This document shows, one piece after another, positions 5,565 to 6,129 of a DNA stretch of 6,129 nt. Numbering within the stretch: the first letter of the stretch is position 1; each line of letters begins with the position of its first letter. The DNA is from Candidatus Omnitrophota bacterium (GTDB taxonomy: Bacteria > Omnitrophota > Gorgyraeia > Gygaellales > Profunditerraquicolaceae), in the NCBI GenBank assembly GCA_028713875.1, contig JAQTNM010000097.1, positions 1 through 6,129 of the forward strand. The letters are read 5' to 3'. The notes beneath the pieces were generated by a model. The model had not been told where the DNA came from. It was given only the letters and a program-made list of their open reading frames with translations, and searched no databases. Made by a program: the position numbers and the translations under genes.

Positions 5565-6129
5565 GCTCTTTATTAAAACCCGCTCTGCTTAAGGCCCCCT
5601 CCAGCGCTTTTTGCATGGCTTCCTGGGGCGCCTTTTGGGCTGTCCAGATTTCAAATGAAGCCATGCCCTGGTATAAAAGCATACCTAAGCCGTTAGAGGT
5701 TCTGGCGCCGTTTTCTCTGGCCAATTTTAATAATTTTGTCTCTTTGGGGTTATAGATAAGGTCGTAAACTAAAAGGTCTTTGTGTATCATACTGGCATTT
5801 ACCAGGCAGGGATCAGACAGTTTCATCCCCACAGGCGTGGCATTTATAAGCAGATCGCACTTTTTAATATCCAGCTCTGCGATGGAGTTTGCCTGCCTTA
5901 TCCCCATATCTCTGAAATTATTGCTTAAATATGCAACCAGCGTTGAAAGCCTGGCTTTATCCAGGTCATAAATGTTCAATACGGCAGGCCTGTTTTTAGC
6001 CAGATAAACCGAGACCGCACGAGCAGCCCCTCCTGCTCCGATCATAGATATTGTTTTGCCTCGAGGGTCAAAGCCCAGGACGCCGCTTAAGTGCCTTAAG
6101 AAGCCTTCTGCGTCGGTGTTAAAACCTTC
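5554..6129 (-). CDS. aroE: Shikimate dehydrogenase, 5' end outside window
   Basis: An open frame of 191 codons runs from the window edge to the TAA at 5556-5554. It covers about the last two-thirds of AroE, which reduces 3-dehydroshikimate to shikimate in aromatic amino-acid synthesis. The first visible residues, EGFNTDAEGF, are the substrate-site NTD motif; its Asp is the conserved partner of the catalytic Lys, which lies off the window. Then come the nucleotide-binding GAGGAARAV (visible residues 31-39), NATPVGM, the YNPKET segment and GLGMLLYQGMASFEIW, whose Gln contacts substrate. An ATG at 6045-6043 is not the start, because family sequence continues in frame before it. After the second beta strand the sequence is NIYDLDKAR; NADP enzymes usually have NRT there, so an NAD preference is possible. 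The end overlaps the prepilin peptidase start by 11 bases. Confidence 0.95.
   Translation of the reverse strand, partial: EGFNTDAEGFLRHLSGVLGFDPRGKTISMIGAGGAARAVSVYLAKNRPAVLNIYDLDKARLSTLVAYLSNNFRDMGIRQANSIAELDIKKCDLLINATPVGMKLSDPCLVNASMIHKDLLVYDLIYNPKETKLLKLARENGARTSNGLGMLLYQGMASFEIWTAQKAPQEAMQKALEGALSRAGFNKEHAG

Noticed and set aside
5554..6045. Internal ATG at 6045 as an aroE start, giving a 163-residue truncated protein
   Set aside because: The 28 upstream codons in the same frame encode the conserved NTD motif and link, so the gene simply extends past the window edge.
1..6129. Defence island, mobile element, CRISPR array or biosynthetic cluster
   Set aside because: All genes except one small one belong to known housekeeping families; there are no transposase, integrase, toxin-antitoxin, spaced direct repeat or tRNA-attachment signs.

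Overview
This 6.1 kb window is gene-dense, and every supportable gene lies on the minus strand, so it reads from the high-coordinate end to the low one. The order is: aroE (5' end outside the window), a type 4 prepilin peptidase/methyltransferase gene, malQ (GH77), a small secreted protein of unknown function, a ttcA-family tRNA thiolase gene, rmuC, pgeF (YfiH/YlmD family), and the first 36 codons of a Sir2-type NAD-dependent deacylase cut off by the window start. No RNA gene, insertion sequence, phage gene or CRISPR array is visible. The longest non-coding stretch is 107 bases.

The gene set is bacterial and mostly housekeeping. A prepilin peptidase with both zinc CXXC pairs implies a type IV pilus, type II secretion or pseudopilus system elsewhere in the genome. 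MalQ implies glycogen or maltodextrin metabolism. Base composition looks intermediate, with no segment obviously foreign. The compact overlapping arrangement and protein style fit a Gram-negative-type anaerobe or candidate-phylum bacterium; Omnitrophota is my impression, not something the sequence proves.

Junctions suggest three translation or transcription blocks. Block 1 (6129 to 2925) is aroE, prepilin peptidase, malQ: the first pair overlaps by 11 bases and the second pair abuts (TAA then ATG), both with poor Shine-Dalgarno sites, so translational coupling is likely. A 107-base gap follows with a perfect 9-bp hairpin, a possible terminator or processing site. Block 2 (2817 to 1796) is the small secreted protein, which has a near-ideal AAGGAGG site, followed 23 bases later by ttcA. 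Block 3 (1730 to the window start) is rmuC, pgeF, sirtuin: it is preceded by a good extended -10 promoter and held together by two 4-base stop/start overlaps (GTGA and ATGA).

Functionally the blocks mix pathways: aromatic amino-acid synthesis, pilin maturation and alpha-glucan metabolism; then tRNA thiolation; then DNA maintenance, nucleoside or cell-wall metabolite clearance and NAD-dependent deacylation. I see no new multi-gene defence or mobile system. The items most worth a second look are the unrecognised secreted protein and the hairpin before it, the acidic residue in AroE that suggests NAD rather than NADP use, the enlarged C-terminal part of MalQ, the CXC in place of CXXC in the TtcA-like protein, and the coupled rmuC-pgeF-sirtuin cassette.
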